Assembly (NCBI GenBank): GCA_026392115.1
Contig: JAPLCQ010000125.1
Location: 55,150 to 119,149, forward strand
Direction: 5' to 3'
DNA from: Armatimonadota bacterium
GTDB taxonomy: Bacteria; Armatimonadota; Chthonomonadetes; Chthonomonadales; CAJBBX01
DNA length: 64,000 nucleotides
This document shows, one piece after another, positions 48,355 through 58,600 of this stretch (the first letter of the stretch is position 1; each line of letters starts with the position of its first letter). A program made the position numbers and the translations under genes. The notes under the pieces are model-generated. The model saw nothing but the letters and a program-made list of their open reading frames with translations, was not told the DNA's origin and searched no databases.

Positions 48355-48483
48355 TGGGACTTACTGATAACCCCGGCTAGATGATGGAGGCGGGTGCGAT
48401 GTTAACCAGATGCTTGTACGCGTCGGGGGCGTACTCCAGCTGCAGGTCCACATGCCAATAAATGTGCAGCGGAGGACCCTCCA

Positions 48484-49617
48484 GTGAACCGGATGATAGT
48501 CTGCCATATTTGCTCAGGGCACAGCGTTGATGATGGACGCGTGTTCCATCGTGCTTGCACCACTCTGGCAAATGCCGGCTACGAAGTGCATCTTGTTGCG
48601 CGCGGTGCGCGCTTCGAGGACTACCGGCAGAACGGTGTTGTGGTGCACTCGTGGCCGGCGCCCGACGGAAGGCTTGCGCGTCTTGCGCGCGCTCACAGCC
48701 TGGCCCGTTCTGCGGTCGCGCTTCGGCCTGTGCTCTACCACGTACACGAGCCAGAGCTGCTTCTTCCAGTGGTATTGGTAGCTGGATCATCGCCTGTAGT
48801 ATGGGACGTTCATGAATCTTACCAGCATGTTCTGCTGGAACGGCAGTGGTTGCCGCGGCCTTTCCGGGCGACCGCAAGCGCCCTATGGGACTACACGGAG
48901 CGCCGGATGTTGACGCGGTGTGCAGCGGTAGTTCCGGCGTCGGAACGTCTCGCGGCTCGGTACCTGCCTCTGCACCCACGAGTTCAGTCGGTTGGGAACT
49001 TCCCTGACCTGTCGCTGCTCGAGGTCGGTAGGCGCGTGCAACGCAAACAGCAGAGGTGCGTGTACGCGGGCACGCTGGGGCCGAACCGGGGTATTGAGTG
49101 CCTCATTAGAGCGATTGGAGTGTTGCGCGACCAAGGCACTCCCGTTCCGCTCGATTTGGTGGGCGGCTTCGTTTCACGCGGGTTTGGTGAGACTGTGTTG
49201 CGACTGGTTGGCGACCTAGACCTGGGTGTACTCGTCAGACTCCATGGCGTCGTCGAACGTTCAGTGGCTATCACCATTCAGTGCGCCGCCAGCATCGCCG
49301 TAGTGCCGGATCCGCCTGTTGGCAACAACCTCTTCGGTGTTTCCACCAAGATGCTGGAGTGCATGGCACTTGGCCTTCCGATTGTTTACAGCACAGTGCC
49401 GAGCCATGCCGAGGTGGGTGATGTATGGCACGTCGGGGTTGGGGTTGACCCAGAGCAACCGGCGTCTGTGGCCGCCGGCATTCGCCGCTTGATGGATGAT
49501 CGCCAGTTGGCGGCGAGTTCTGGCGCAAACGGACGCGATGCCGTCGTAAGCCAGTTCAACTGGCAGAATGAGGCCGGTAAATTACTGACCCTATACGATG
49601 AAATACTCAGGAAATAG
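48484..49617 (+). CDS. Glycosyltransferase family 4-like
   Basis: CHICSGHSVDDGRVFHRACTTLANAGYEVHLVARG, VVWDVHESY, YAGTLGPNRGIECLIRAI, VSTKMLECMALGLPIVYS. Confidence 0.82.
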   Translation: MNRMIVCHICSGHSVDDGRVFHRACTTLANAGYEVHLVARGARFEDYRQNGVVVHSWPAPDGRLARLARAHSLARSAVALRPVLYHVHEPELLLPVVLVAGSSPVVWDVHESYQHVLLERQWLPRPFRATASALWDYTERRMLTRCAAVVPASERLAARYLPLHPRVQSVGNFPDLSLLEVGRRVQRKQQRCVYAGTLGPNRGIECLIRAIGVLRDQGTPVPLDLVGGFVSRGFGETVLRLVGDLDLGVLVRLHGVVERSVAITIQCAASIAVVPDPPVGNNLFGVSTKMLECMALGLPIVYSTVPSHAEVGDVWHVGVGVDPEQPASVAAGIRRLMDDRQLAASSGANGRDAVVSQFNWQNEAGKLLTLYDEILRK

Positions 49618-49633
49618 AACTGAAGGATGTGCG

Positions 49634-50269
49634 ATGCTTGGCAGGCGACTGTTGGTGTTGGCCCCGCATACAGATGATGCGGAACTGGGTTGTGGTGGCG
49701 CGATTGCTCGGTTCATCGAGGAGGGTGTCGAAGTATATGTTGCTGCTTTCTCTACTGCAGAGAGCTCACTTCCTGTCGGAGCGGAGCCAACCATGCTCCG
49801 TGATGAGTTCCTCGACTCAATGGACATTATGGGGGTGTCGTCGGAGCATAGAACCATATATGACTATCCCGTACGTAGGCTGTCGGATTACCGACAAGAA
49901 GTGCTTGATGACATGATTGCACTTCGCCGGTCTATTGATCCGACGGCAGTGCTTGGTCCTTCCGGTAGCGACCTGCACCAAGACCACCAGGTGATCCACG
50001 CGGAGGGTGCGCGTGCGTTCAAGGATATGACGTACTGGGGATACGAGTTGCCATGGAATCACATTACCTTCTGCGCAAATGGATTTGTGACGATTGACGC
50101 ACACCATCTCGAGAAGAAGTGGCGAGCGCTGCAGGCGTACCGCTCACAGATCGAGCTACGGCGCCCGTATTTCAGCGCAGACTTCCTGACGGGCCTAGCA
50201 CGCCTCCGCGGCGTTCAGGTCAAGGCCGACTTTGCGGAAGCCTTCGATGTGTCCAGGGTCCGGTTGTAG
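49634..50269 (+). CDS. PIG-L/LmbE-family deacetylase
   Basis: LLVLAPHTDDAELGCGGAIARFIEEG, PSGSDLHQDHQVIHAEGARAFK. Confidence 0.92.
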   Translation: MLGRRLLVLAPHTDDAELGCGGAIARFIEEGVEVYVAAFSTAESSLPVGAEPTMLRDEFLDSMDIMGVSSEHRTIYDYPVRRLSDYRQEVLDDMIALRRSIDPTAVLGPSGSDLHQDHQVIHAEGARAFKDMTYWGYELPWNHITFCANGFVTIDAHHLEKKWRALQAYRSQIELRRPYFSADFLTGLARLRGVQVKADFAEAFDVSRVRL

Positions 50270-50272
50270 CAG

Positions 50273-50986
50273 ATGGCGGAGTCAGTGATCGCTGCAATTC
50301 ATCAGCCCAACTACGCCCCATGGTGCGGCTACTTCGCCAAGATGGCCCATTGTGACGTGTTCGTCCTGCTCGATGACGCCCAGATGCCCGGCGGCCAGAG
50401 CTACGTGTACAGATCGCGCCTACGTGCGGCGTCTGGGACACGGTGGTTGTCGGTTCCTACACGCTCTGTCCTCGGAGACCCGATATCGAGCGTTCAGTTT
50501 GCAGACCCGAAGTGGACCCAGAGCCATCTCGGAATTCTACATTCGACATATCGTTCGGCACCATTCTGGCGCGAGGTAAGTGGCGTGGTAGGGCCTGTGT
50601 ACGACGCCCCTGGGGAGTCGGTCTCTGCGTTCAATGGTCGGTTGGTTGAGGTGGTCGCTCGGTATCTGGGTATCACGTGCGCTTTCAGACTATCGAGTGA
50701 CTTACCTGTGGTCGCGACGGGGGACGATCGACTGATCGGCATCTGCGAGGCGTTAGGTGCCGACAGCTACCTATCCGGACCTGGTGGGACGAACTATCAA
50801 GATCCGGGCAAGTTCCAGACCGCCGGCATACGCCTGGTGGTGCGGGAGTACGTACCCGTTGGGTACGAGTGTGCCGGATTTCCGTTTGTGCCGGGGCTAA
50901 GTATTTTTGATGCTCTGTTCTGCGTCGGTCAAGGCGCCAGGCGGCTACTAACATACGATCGCCTTGGTCTCGGTGTCGGTTCGTAG
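50273..50986 (+). CDS. WbqC-family protein
   Basis: AAIHQPNYAPWCGYFAKMAHCDVFVLLDDAQMPGGQSYVYRSRL, YLSGPGGTNYQDPGKFQTAGI. Confidence 0.9.
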   Translation: MAESVIAAIHQPNYAPWCGYFAKMAHCDVFVLLDDAQMPGGQSYVYRSRLRAASGTRWLSVPTRSVLGDPISSVQFADPKWTQSHLGILHSTYRSAPFWREVSGVVGPVYDAPGESVSAFNGRLVEVVARYLGITCAFRLSSDLPVVATGDDRLIGICEALGADSYLSGPGGTNYQDPGKFQTAGIRLVVREYVPVGYECAGFPFVPGLSIFDALFCVGQGARRLLTYDRLGLGVGS

Positions 50987-51006
50987 AAAGGCTTGGTAGT
51001 AAAGCG

Positions 51007-52278
51007 ATGTGGGTCTGGTTGGTAAAGACGAGTGAGCCGTTACCTGTTGAGGCAGGTGATCAGCGACTGCGCCGGACGGGTAGCCTCGCTCGGGCCCTCT
51101 CTGAGGATGGCCATTCAGTTACTTGGTGGTGTTCGACTTTCGTGCATCACAGCAAGCGGCACTTGTACTCGCGTGACACTACGCTTGATGTATCCGACGG
51201 TTGGAAACTGGAATTATTGCATGCATGTGGATATGGGCGCAATATATCGATGTCGCGGTGGCTTGAAAATCGGCAGTTGGCGAGGAAGTTTCTAAGTCGC
51301 GCCCGGTGCGCCTGCGAGCGTCCAGACATCATTGTGTGTGCCCTTCCGGTCATCGAGTTGTGTGTAGCCGCGGTAACGTATGGACTCGAGGCGGGTGTGC
51401 CCGTGGTTCTGGACATGCGCGATATGCATCCGGATATATTCCTTGACCATGTGCCCAGGGTTCTTGCGCCGTTCGCCCGTATGGCCATAAAACCTATGGC
51501 GAAGCAGGCCGCTACGGCCTGCCAACGGGCATCGGCGATTATCGGGATAACTGATCAGTATGTGGACTGGGGTCTGCAGCGTGCCGGCAGGGCTCGGACA
51601 AGCCTAGATCGAGCCTTTCCGCTGGCGTACCAACGGACGGCGGTCTCTATTGCCGCCTTGAGCGCAGCCGGCAGGTGGTGGGATGCACATGGGGTGCCGG
51701 TCGAGGCAGGACTCCTGACCGTCTCCATGGTGGGCACCCTCAGCCACACTCTGGACATGGAATGTATCGTGGCGGCGGCTCGGCTCCTCTTGAGTGCTGG
51801 GCTACCTGTCCGCTTCGTGTTGTGTGGATCTGGTGACCGGTTGGAGGAGACGCGCCGCGCCTGTCGCGGCCTGCAGAACGTGATTCTACCAGGGTGGGTA
51901 GGACGCGCGGAACTGGTCGCCTTGCTCAAACGCACCGATGTTGGGCTTGATCCGATGCCGAACCGGCGCGACTTCATTGCCACCGTGAACAACAAGGCGA
52001 TCGAGTACCTAGCTTATTCACTGCCAGTTGTGGCCAGTCCAGAGACCGGGGTGCTGCACGACCTGCTCGAGGAACATGGCTGTGGCGTTTCCTACCCGAC
52101 CGGGGATCCAGAGGCGCTAGCCACGATTCTCTCGCATATGGCCGCGAACCCGGAGCGCCGATCCGAAATGGCCGGGCGTGCCGGTGAGTTGTTCATTCGT
52201 TGCTTCGATGGCGACCGAGTGAATGCGGATATGGTGCGCCACCTCAATGAGGTTGTACTGTATCATTCGGGAAAGTAG
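51007..52278 (+). CDS. Glycosyltransferase family 4-like (WbuB-type)
   Basis: MWVWLVKTSEPLPVEAGDQRLRRTGSLARALSEDGHSVTWW, VVLDMRDMHPDIF, NNKAIEYLAYSLPVVASPETGVLHDLLEEHGCGVSYP. Confidence 0.85.
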   Translation: MWVWLVKTSEPLPVEAGDQRLRRTGSLARALSEDGHSVTWWCSTFVHHSKRHLYSRDTTLDVSDGWKLELLHACGYGRNISMSRWLENRQLARKFLSRARCACERPDIIVCALPVIELCVAAVTYGLEAGVPVVLDMRDMHPDIFLDHVPRVLAPFARMAIKPMAKQAATACQRASAIIGITDQYVDWGLQRAGRARTSLDRAFPLAYQRTAVSIAALSAAGRWWDAHGVPVEAGLLTVSMVGTLSHTLDMECIVAAARLLLSAGLPVRFVLCGSGDRLEETRRACRGLQNVILPGWVGRAELVALLKRTDVGLDPMPNRRDFIATVNNKAIEYLAYSLPVVASPETGVLHDLLEEHGCGVSYPTGDPEALATILSHMAANPERRSEMAGRAGELFIRCFDGDRVNADMVRHLNEVVLYHSGK

Positions 52279-52367
52279 ATTGCGGTTGATGCGTCGCGGG
52301 CCAGGTGTAGGGACCTGCCCGCCCTAATACTGCCAAGGGCCTTGCATGTGGGAATGCGGCCCCCAGT

Positions 52368-52646
52368 GTGGCCCGTTTGAGCCCTGACTTCGCGCATCGG
52401 CTGGTGGTGACCGACTGTGGCGGCATCTACGAAGAGCCGACCTACCTCGTGTTCTCCCGCCTGACCATGCGGGCGAACACGGAACGGCCCGTGGCGGTCA
52501 CGATGGGCACGAACACACTGGTGGGGCGCGACATGGGCCTGCCTCGGCGCGAGGTCGCGGCCATTCAGCGCGGCACCGATCCTGGCTGCCACGATGCACT
52601 ACTGAGCAGAGCGTCGGCTAGGCGGGGATATTCGCGGAAGACGTAG
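52368..52646 (+). pseudogene. C-terminal remnant of UDP-N-acetylglucosamine 2-epimerase (WecB/WbpI-type)
   Basis: LVVTDCGGIYEEPTYLVFSRLTMRANTERPVAVTMGTNTLVGRDM versus remembered family pattern LVLTDSGGIQEExTxLGxPxLTxRxNTERPVTVxxGTNxLVGxD. Confidence 0.75.
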
Positions 52647-53190
52647 TGCAGGTCGACCCGCGCGCAGACCACGGTGCACGTGGTCGGTGAAGGCCAGTCG
52701 GAGATGCGGCGCAGCTTTCGTGTGGCACGTCGAGCCAGGCCCCAGGGTTCTGGCACGGGAGGTCGGCGACGAGCGCGTGCTGCTCCGGGCTTTGCACGAT
52801 GGCTACTGCCGCCTCCGTCCCCAGGCGGTCCATCGGCGCACCATCGTCTGGTGGCCCGGCGCGCTCTGGCTCGTCGTGGACGAGCCACTGGGCCAGGAGC
52901 CGATGTCAGCTGCCGCGAGCCACGTCTACTTTCACCCGGATCTGGGGCTGGAGGCGACCGGCAACGCCCAACGGCGCATCAGCGGAGCGAATCCTCCACT
53001 CTCAATTGCGTCACTCGGGAGTCTCGGTTACACTGTGGTCCGTGGGCAGGAGGCGCCCGAGTGGTAGGGCTGGTACCCCGAGGAGTTCGGGGTCAGGTCC
53101 GCCAACCCCGTTCTGCGACTCGAGGCGCCGCGCCGGTCTCCCATGCTCTTTGGGTGCGCTATCTCACACAACGCGGTTGCCCGCGCGAGC
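52638..53190 (+). pseudogene. Remnant of heparinase II/III-like protein with frameshift and in-frame TAG
   Basis: Frame A: CRSTRAQTTVHVVGEGQSEMRRSFRVARRARP; frame B after about 52730: LHDGYCRLRPQAVHRRTIVWWPGALWLVVDEPLG..FHPDLGLEATGN; then TAG at 53065-53067 and in the same frame GWYPEEFGVRSANPVLRLEAPRRSPMLFG. Confidence 0.72.
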
Positions 53191-53284
53191 GTAGCCGAGG
53201 CTAGTGGCGGCTGGGAAGTGACTGCCCGTCACAATCCGAAAAATGATGCCGCAAGTCTGACATAGTATGGATATTGCAGATTCG

Positions 53285-53510
53285 ATGAACATCGCCTGTT
53301 TCACGCACCACTACGCACCAGAGATCGGTGCACCGCCTGCCCGAGTCTATGATCTCTTCAGAAGATCGGTTCGGGTATGGCCGGGCGGGAACGCAGGCCA
53401 AGCTGGGGCGGCTGGTTGGCGTCCTGCGCGACTGGGGAGCTGAGTTTGTGACCTGCGCTGATCTGCGCAGCCGCGCCCTTGCGGCTGGGGTACAGGAGGT
53501 GCCAGAATGA
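53285..53510 (+). pseudogene. Composite remnant: GT4 N-terminus fused out of frame to a polysaccharide-deacetylase-like C-terminus
   Basis: MNIACFTHHYAPEIGAPPARVYDLFRRS (GT4 WbuB-type start) then, in another frame, RAGTQAKLGRLVGVLRDWGAEFVTCADLRSRALAAG. Confidence 0.55.
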
Positions 53511-54169
53511 GTGACACATCGCAGACCGGTAACGTGGGCTCGTGTAGCCCGACTCTGCATGAGAGCCTCTCCACCTGGTGTGCTTATTCAATGCTGTCGT
53601 ATTACACGTTCAAGCGGGCACTCGATATCGTCTACTCCTCGGTCTTGCTTGTGGTGCTGGCGGCGCCGTTGCTTCTGCTCGCCTGGGCCATCAAGCGCTA
53701 TGATCGAGGCCCGGCGCTCTTCTGGCAGCTTCGGGTGGGGCGCGGACGCCGGCTCTTCCGGATGGCCAAGTTCCGCACCATGAAGGTCGGGACAGTCGAG
53801 GTAAGCACCGAGGAGATGCAGGCGCACTGCGCATCTTGCGTCACCGGCATCGGCGCCAAGCTCCGCAGCACCAGCGTGGACGAGCTGCCCCAGCTCTGGA
53901 ATGTGTTGCTCGGGGAGATGAGCTTCATCGGACCCAGACCCGCCCTGCAGACGCAGACCGACGTGAACGAACTACGCGAGGAGAAGGGCGTTCACGCACT
54001 TCGTCCCGGCATCACCGGCCTGGCGCAGATTTCGGGTCGCGATGACCTGGCCACCGATGCCAAGGTGGCCTACGACGCCGAGTACCTGCGGACGTTGAGC
54101 TTCTGGACAGACCTGCGCATTCTGGGCGGAACCGTGACGGCCGTCCTCAAGAGGCGCGGGGCGAAGTAG
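53507..54169 (+). CDS. Sugar transferase, monotopic phosphoglycosyl transferase (second copy)
   Basis: FKRALDIVYSSVLLVVLAAPLLLLAW, MAKFRTMKVG, STSVDELPQLWNVLLGEMSFIGPRPALQTQ, LRPGITGLAQISGRD. Confidence 0.92.
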   Translation: MSDTSQTGNVGSCSPTLHESLSTWCAYSMLSYYTFKRALDIVYSSVLLVVLAAPLLLLAWAIKRYDRGPALFWQLRVGRGRRLFRMAKFRTMKVGTVEVSTEEMQAHCASCVTGIGAKLRSTSVDELPQLWNVLLGEMSFIGPRPALQTQTDVNELREEKGVHALRPGITGLAQISGRDDLATDAKVAYDAEYLRTLSFWTDLRILGGTVTAVLKRRGAK

Positions 54170-54173
54170 CCTC

Positions 54174-55292
54174 GTGACCAACCCGCCGCTCGCTCTACCC
54201 ATCCGTCGCATCACAGCCGTCGCGCCCATACGCATCTGCGACAACGGCGGCTGGACGGATACCTGGTTCGCTGAGCGGGGCTGCATCTTCAACATCGGCG
54301 TCTACCCCTACGCCGAGGTGCAGGTCGAGGTCTGGCCCCGGGAGGCGCAGCCCGACCGCGTGGTGCTCTGCGCCGAGAACTACGGCGAGCGCTATGTGGT
54401 GACGCCCGAGGCCCTGGGCTGGGACCGCCACCCGCTGCTGGAGGCCGCCATCCGGCGCATGGGGGTGCCGGAGGACGTGGCCCTCGGCATCACCGTCTTC
54501 AGCGAGGCTCCGGCCGGAGCCTCCACCGGCACCTCCGCGGCCGTGACCGTGGCGCTCATCGGCGCGCTGGACCGGCTGACGCCCGACCGCCTCACAGCCC
54601 ACGAGGTGGCCTGTACGGCTCACTCCGTGGAGACCGAAATGCTGGGCCAGCAGTGCGGCATCCAGGATCAGCTCTGCTCCGCCTACGGGGGCATCAACTA
54701 CATCGAGATGCATCGGTACCCGCACGCCGCCGTCTCGCCCGTGCAGGCGCCCAACGCGATCTGGTGGGAGCTGGAGCGCCGTCTCGTCCTGGTCTACCTG
54801 GGCAAGTCACACTCCTCGTCGGCTGTCCACTCTCAGGTGATCCGGGAGCTGCGGAACTCCGGGGCCGACTGCGCCAAGCTCGAGGACCTGCGACGGACCG
54901 CGCCCCGGTCGAAGGATGCCCTCTGCTGCGGCGACTTCGAGGCGCTCGGGCGAGCCATGATCGACAACACGGAGGCCCAGGCCCGGCTGCACGGCGAACT
55001 GGTGGGCGCCGACGCCCTGCGCGTCATCGACATCGCGCGCTCCTTCGGCGCTGTTGGATGGAAGGTGAACGGCGCCGGGGGCGATGGCGGTTCGGTGACG
55101 CTCCTTGCCGGCGGCTCATCGCTGGAGAAGCGCGCCATGATCCGCCGGATCGAGGAGATCAACCCGCTCTACAAGAGCATTCCGGTCTACCTGAGCCGGT
55201 TCGGACTGAGGGTCTGGGAGATGGCCGTCACCGCGGATGGCACGGGATGCCCGAGGCAGGCGACGCGCCGGCCCGGTCCGGCGCCACCCTGA
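54174..55292 (+). CDS. GHMP kinase (sugar kinase, HddA/galactokinase-like)
   Basis: GTG start; APIRICDNGGWTDTWFAERG, EAPAGASTGTSAAVTVALIGAL, GQQCGIQDQLCSAYGGINYIEM, KVNGAGGDGGSVTLLA. Confidence 0.85.
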   Translation: MTNPPLALPIRRITAVAPIRICDNGGWTDTWFAERGCIFNIGVYPYAEVQVEVWPREAQPDRVVLCAENYGERYVVTPEALGWDRHPLLEAAIRRMGVPEDVALGITVFSEAPAGASTGTSAAVTVALIGALDRLTPDRLTAHEVACTAHSVETEMLGQQCGIQDQLCSAYGGINYIEMHRYPHAAVSPVQAPNAIWWELERRLVLVYLGKSHSSSAVHSQVIRELRNSGADCAKLEDLRRTAPRSKDALCCGDFEALGRAMIDNTEAQARLHGELVGADALRVIDIARSFGAVGWKVNGAGGDGGSVTLLAGGSSLEKRAMIRRIEEINPLYKSIPVYLSRFGLRVWEMAVTADGTGCPRQATRRPGPAPP

Positions 55293-55607
55293 CCTGCGCG
55301 GATTGCGAAAATAGGGCGCGTGAAGCCCCCCGGACCACTGGACACCGGCGGGGGCAGGATGTAGAATAGGTGGTCCATAGGCGGCTTAGTGGCTCCAGCA
55401 CAGGTGCGCCCATGGTGGATGGCCAGGGATCGATCGGGCGACGAAGCGCCGTGGCTCTGGCTGGTTGTGAACTCTCTCTCGTTCAGGCGTTGGGTCGTTG
55501 TTGCCGCCATCCGTAGCGGCACGCCCTGCAGGCGTTCGCCGAATAGGTAAGCCTCGGCGCGGTACCGGGCGATGGTGCATCGTTCGGGAAAGGAGTAAGC
55601 CAGTTCC

Positions 55608-58600
55608 ATGGCATTTCAGTGGAGAACAACAGGAGCTTTGCGGGCGTGCCTCGGAGTGTGCGCCGCGCTGAGCGGTGTTCTGGCAGGTTCACCATGTGTG
55701 GCCGCGCCGGGAACGCCAGGCCGGAGCGTCAATCTGCCCCTCCAGTTTGCCCCCGCTCCGAAGAGCGGCTACATGGCCCGCGGTCTGGGCTACGGCGTTC
55801 GCGTCGACAAGGGCTCGGTGACGTTGCGCGTGGCGTCCAAGAGCCAGTCCCGCAACGTCCGCGAGCGCCTCGTCGGAGCCAACGCCCGCGCAACGTTGGC
55901 CGCCGAGCAGTTGCTGCCCGGCAAGCTCAACCTGCTGATCGGCAACGACCGGTCGGCCTGGCGGACGGGCCTGGCAACGTACGGTAAGGTCCACGTGAAG
56001 TCGGCCTATCCCGGCATCGACGTGGTCTACTACGGCAAAGGCCGCCGCGTTCAGGCGGACTACGTGGTTGCCCCCGGCGCCGATCCGAACAAGATTCGGT
56101 TGGCGTTTGACGGCATCTCCGGCGCCAAGGTCAACAGCCGCGGCGACCTGAGCCTCTCCGTCGGCGCAGGCAACCTCGTAAAGACGAAGCCCGTCGCCTA
56201 CCAGATGGTGGGCTCGCGGCGCGTGCCGGTGACGGCCACCTACCGTGTGGCCTCGTCCGCCGGCGTGCCGGTCGCGTCGTTCGAACTGGGCTCTTACGAC
56301 CGGTCCCGGACGCTGGTGATCGACCCGATCCTCGACTGGTCCGGCTTCTTCGGAGGCACCGACGAGGACTACATCCAGGGCCTCACCAACAACTCGGATG
56401 GTTTCCTATACCTGGTCGGCGGCACCGCCTCCTCGGTGTTCCTGACGACGGATGGCGCGGTCGATCGCTCCTATAACGGCGGTCTCTTCGATGTCTTCGT
56501 GACCAAGGTCCGCTCGAACGGCTCCACGGTCGAGTACAGCACGCTTCTCGGCGGCGCTGGGACCGATCAGCCCTCTTCCATCGCTGTGGCCTCGGACATG
56601 GTCACTTTGTGCGGCGACACCGACTCCGCGGATTGGCCGGTAACCCCCGGCTGCTTCCAGTCCACCAATGGGGGCGGCGGCGCCGACGGGTTCGTGGCCA
56701 CGCTGAACTCCACGGGGACAGGCCTGGTAGGGTCAACCTACCTGGGCGGCGCCAACTACGACAGTCCGAAGGCTCTGGCGCTTCAGAACGGATCGGTGTA
56801 TGTCACTGGCTACACCCAGTCCTCGAACTTCCCGGCGGTCGGCGCCTACCAGAGCACCCTGGGAACCGCGGCAGCCGCTGCGTTCCTGACCAAGCTCAAT
56901 GGGACGCTGACGGCCGCCAGCTATTCGACCTACCTGCGCGGCACGGACACAGCGCCCAACGTCTCGCGGTCGACGCAGGCTTTCGGCGTCGCTGTTGATG
57001 CATCCGAGCAGGCCACCGTGGTCGGCCGGACCAACCATACCACCTTCCCAAGGTCGATCGGGGCGCTTCAGACCACTCTGGGCGGCAGCTTCGATGGCTT
57101 CGTCACGAAGTTCTCGGCACTAGGTTCCACCCTCATCTTCTCGACCTACCTCGGCGGCAACGGCCACGACACCCTGAACGCCGTTAAGCAGACGGCCAAC
57201 GGCGACTACGTCGTCGCAGGCACCACTGAGAGCACGAACCTGGCGGTGACGTCCGGCGCGCTGCAGTCCACCACCGGCGGCGGCGACAGCGACGGCCTGG
57301 TCGCGAGGCTGGCCTCCGACGGTGAGACCCTGGTCTGGTGCACTTACCTTGGCGGTTCGGGCGCCGACCAGATCAATGCCCTGGGCGTTGATAGGAACGA
57401 CAGCGTCTACGTGGCGGGCGACACGACTTCGACCAACCTGCCCGTGAGTTCGAACGCGATCCGATCAACGATCTCTGGAACCCAGGATGCTTTCCTGGCC
57501 AAGATCGGCGGGACCGGTCGGGCACTGCTCTTCGGCACCTACCTGGGCGGCCTGGGCGATGATAGCGCCGTAGCGCTCGGCGAGAGCACGGGCGGCGACA
57601 CGGTCTATGTAGCAGGCTGGACCACCGGTAGCGCCTTCTTGCCGGCGACCCCGCTCTGGACTGTGCAGGCGGCGTCGGGCGGCGGCCTCTCCGACGGCTT
57701 CGTCATGAAGGTCAGCCCGCCGAACCTGGCACCCAGTGTGAGTGGTGTAAACCGGTCTGCCACCCGGGGCGTATCTGTGTCGCTGACCGGCTATTTCTGG
57801 CACAACGCCGCCGGCGTAGCCGGTAAGACGCTCCGGTTCACGTTGGACGGGACCTCGGTCGGCAGCGGTACCACGGCTGCGAGTGGCCGTGTCGATCTGA
57901 GCTACTCCGTTCCGGTCGGGGCCACACTCGGGGCACACCCGTACACTGTGCTGTTCAACGGTGATGAGTCCTACATCGCTGCATCCGGCGCGGCCACCCT
58001 GACTATTGTGACAAGCCATGCAACGACGCTCGTGGCGGATGACAAGACGGCGACCTACGGCGCCACGGTAACGCTGCAGGCGACGCTGTCCGACTATCTG
58101 GCCGCTCCTCTGGCCGGCAAGACGATCGCGTTCAAAATCGACGGCACGTCTGTTGGTAGCGGTGTGACCGGCGCGACCGGCGTGGCCCAGTGTGACTACG
58201 CAGTGACCGCACTGCCTGGTAGCCGGACCATCCTCGCGGAGTTCGCGGCTGAGGGTCTCAACGCCGCGAGCAGCGATACCGCTACCCTGACGGTGAACCA
58301 TATCGCGACTTCGACCTTCGCAACTGCCAACAGCGCCAGAACCGGTACCACAACACCGCTCAGGGCGTTGCTGCGCACCGTGGCAGGCTCGACCCCGCTT
58401 TCGGGCAAGAGCGTGTCGTTCAAGGTTGGAGCGACGACCGTCGGCTCTGCCACCACCGGCGCCGATGGCTGGGCCAGCTACAGCTATGCCATCACCGACG
58501 CCGCCGGAAGCTACACCATCCGGGCGGACTTTGCCGGCGACGCCACCTATGGCTCCAGCTACGGCGAAGCGAGTTGGACCGTTCTGCCGGCCCTCCGCGC

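Noticed and set aside
48355-48483. Reverse-strand peptide LEGPPLHIYWHVDLQLEYAPDAYKHLVNIAPASII in a GT-GT intergenic gap
   Set aside because: Looks faintly coding-like and could be another remnant, but I cannot assign a family and the rest of the ORF is a shadow of the next GT.
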